From Rhodospirillales bacterium (GTDB taxonomy: Bacteria; Pseudomonadota; Alphaproteobacteria; Rhodospirillales; Magnetospirillaceae): a DNA stretch of 6,916 bases. The DNA lies in the NCBI GenBank assembly GCA_030040955.1, contig JASHSH010000428.1, positions 1 through 6,916 on the forward strand, given 5' to 3'. The stretch's first letter is position 1; each line of letters starts with the position of its first letter. This document shows positions 5,700 through 6,916 of the stretch, piece by piece. Below the pieces are notes generated by a model. That model ran no database searches and was not told where the DNA came from. It was given only the letters and a program-made list of their open reading frames with translations. The translations under genes and the position numbers were made by a program.

Positions 5700-6899
5700 T
5701 CAGCCCAGGCCGCGCTTGCGCGAGACGACGAAGGATTCGTCCCAGAACCACAGGCTGCCATGCGCGCCCAGCACCTTGCGGGTGGCGTCGAGATAGCGGT
5801 TCTGGCTCATCGCCTCGATCAGCCGGTGATCCTCGATCTGCGCGACATAGGTGGCCGCGTTCCAGGCCGCGAGCAGGGTCGAGGTGCCGATCTGCGCGCC
5901 CTCGGCGTCGATCTCGTTGGGCAGCGTGTGCATGTCGTAGCGGAACAGCGCGCGGGCGTCGGCGTTGGCGTTGAAATTGTAGATGCGCGCCTGCTTGCCG
6001 AGCTCGGCCTTGACCGCCTTGAGCAGCATATGGCGGTCGGTCTGGAACGGCGCCTCGTCCGGCCAAACCTGGCGGATCACCTCGAGACCCGGATCGTTGC
6101 CCCAGGAATGGATGCCGATCAGGCGCCCGCCCGGGGCGAGTCCGCGCACCAAAGGCGCGATCACCCGGCCGGCCTTGAATTCGAGCGGCGCCCGCGCGCG
6201 GTAGGGCTGCGAGGCGATGACCAGATCGTAGTCGGCGCGCACCGCGCCGCGCCGGGGCAGGATGCCGTTGAGCAGGAACTCGTGGTCCTGGCGGTAGAGC
6301 ACCAGCACCACCGGCTTCTCGTAGATCGGGTTGCCGGTCTTCTTGCTGACATTGGCCCGCCAGTTCTCGGCCAGGAACGGACGCAGCTCGCTGATCTGCT
6401 GGTCGAACTCGGCCGCGGTGTCGCCGCGGAGCGCGACCTCGCGCCAGACCATGCTGGTCGCCGCGGTGACCGAGGCCGGGGCCAGCCACGGCGCCTCGGC
6501 GTAGTACATGTTGGTGAACACCAGCACCGTCGCCGGATGCTCGTGGAAGCGGTCGGGCATCTTCTCCAGCGCGAGCCGCACATCCTCGAGACTGATCTCC
6601 TTGCCGACCACGTAGAGCGGCATCCACTGGAAGCGCTGGTGCATCGAGCGCAGCACGCGGGTGAGCACGGTGCCGTCGCCGACTCCGGCGTCGAACATGC
6701 GCACCGCGGGCGGACGCGGATGGATGCTGGCGAGCTCGAGCGCGACCCGGTCCGCGATCACCCATTTCTCGCTGCAGGTGTTCACGAACATCAGATATTT
6801 CTGCCGGTTGTCGAAGAACCGGAAATTCTGCACCGGCGAGGGAGCCGGCGCGGCCGCCCGCGCCTCGACCGGCCGCGGGGCGGCGGTGGGGGCAGGCAC
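5700..6899 (-). CDS. class I SAM-dependent methyltransferase-like protein, possibly 5'-partial
   Basis: The sequence shows a Rossmann-type SAM-binding fold: motif I MFDAGVGDGTVLTRVL (68-83), an acidic residue ending the second strand (VVGKEIS, E101), DYDLVIASQPYRA (about 224-236), a GGRLIGIHSWG strand-turn block and a closing WFWDESFVVSRK strand. A conserved-looking N-terminal stretch, NFRFFDNRQKYLMF (25-38), precedes the fold, behind an Ala/Pro-rich leader of about 24 residues. I do not recognise the subfamily and cannot name its acceptor. A GTG at 6899 is taken as the start, but it has no ribosome site and the frame stays open to the right edge, so the true start may lie outside. An ATG at residue 37 would remove the conserved stretch. 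The gene is first in the visible part of the C1 unit, 4 nt from the MTHFR-like gene. It may modify a small molecule or protein of the pathway; loss of methyl-transfer activity cannot be excluded. Confidence 0.75.
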   Translation of the reverse strand: MPAPTAAPRPVEARAAAPAPSPVQNFRFFDNRQKYLMFVNTCSEKWVIADRVALELASIHPRPPAVRMFDAGVGDGTVLTRVLRSMHQRFQWMPLYVVGKEISLEDVRLALEKMPDRFHEHPATVLVFTNMYYAEAPWLAPASVTAATSMVWREVALRGDTAAEFDQQISELRPFLAENWRANVSKKTGNPIYEKPVVLVLYRQDHEFLLNGILPRRGAVRADYDLVIASQPYRARAPLEFKAGRVIAPLVRGLAPGGRLIGIHSWGNDPGLEVIRQVWPDEAPFQTDRHMLLKAVKAELGKQARIYNFNANADARALFRYDMHTLPNEIDAEGAQIGTSTLLAAWNAATYVAQIEDHRLIEAMSQNRYLDATRKVLGAHGSLWFWDESFVVSRKRGLG

Positions 6900-6916
6900 G
6901 CTCGCGGCCGGCGCGA

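Noticed and set aside
1..6916. tRNA/rRNA genes, CRISPR arrays, insertion sequences or transposase remnants
   Set aside because: No direct-repeat arrays, no terminal inverted repeats with a transposase frame and no recognisable stable RNA were seen on either strand.

Overview
The window reads as high-G+C DNA from a proteobacterium, most likely an alphaproteobacterium. This rests on strong G/C preference at third codon positions, the style of the proteins and the gene combination, and it cannot be refined to a genus by eye. All six convincing genes are on the minus strand, so transcription runs from the right edge to the left. Long open frames on the plus strand are by-products of the high G+C content.

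Right half (about 6900 to 3876): three tightly packed genes. In transcription order they are a divergent class I SAM-binding methyltransferase-like protein (start near or beyond the right edge), a methylenetetrahydrofolate reductase (MTHFR)-like protein 4 nt downstream, and PurU, formyltetrahydrofolate deformylase, joined to the MTHFR gene by an ATGA start/stop overlap. MTHFR-like plus PurU gives two of the three steps that would oxidise methyl-tetrahydrofolate to formate. The middle step (FolD or equivalent) is not in the window.

Middle (3875 to 3500): a 376-nt non-coding gap. It holds a perfect 24-nt palindrome just after purU, an A/T-rich island that stands out from its surroundings, and a G+C-rich stretch able to form several hairpins, one with a GCAA tetraloop. 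It ends in a strong Shine-Dalgarno site for the next gene. This gap probably separates two transcription units.

Left half (3499 to 1): a CUT2-type (ribose/RbsABC-like) ABC importer. It has a secreted substrate-binding protein, a ten-helix-class permease and a double-domain ATPase cut by the left edge. The binding protein differs from classical sugar binders at several expected ligand positions, and the first ATPase domain has an unusual signature and D-loop.

Working model (inference): the importer may bring in a methylated or otherwise C1-releasing compound, and the folate genes may dispose of the C1 unit as formate. The two halves may also simply be neighbours. Nothing in the window names the substrate, and no canonical methyl-transferring demethylase is visible.
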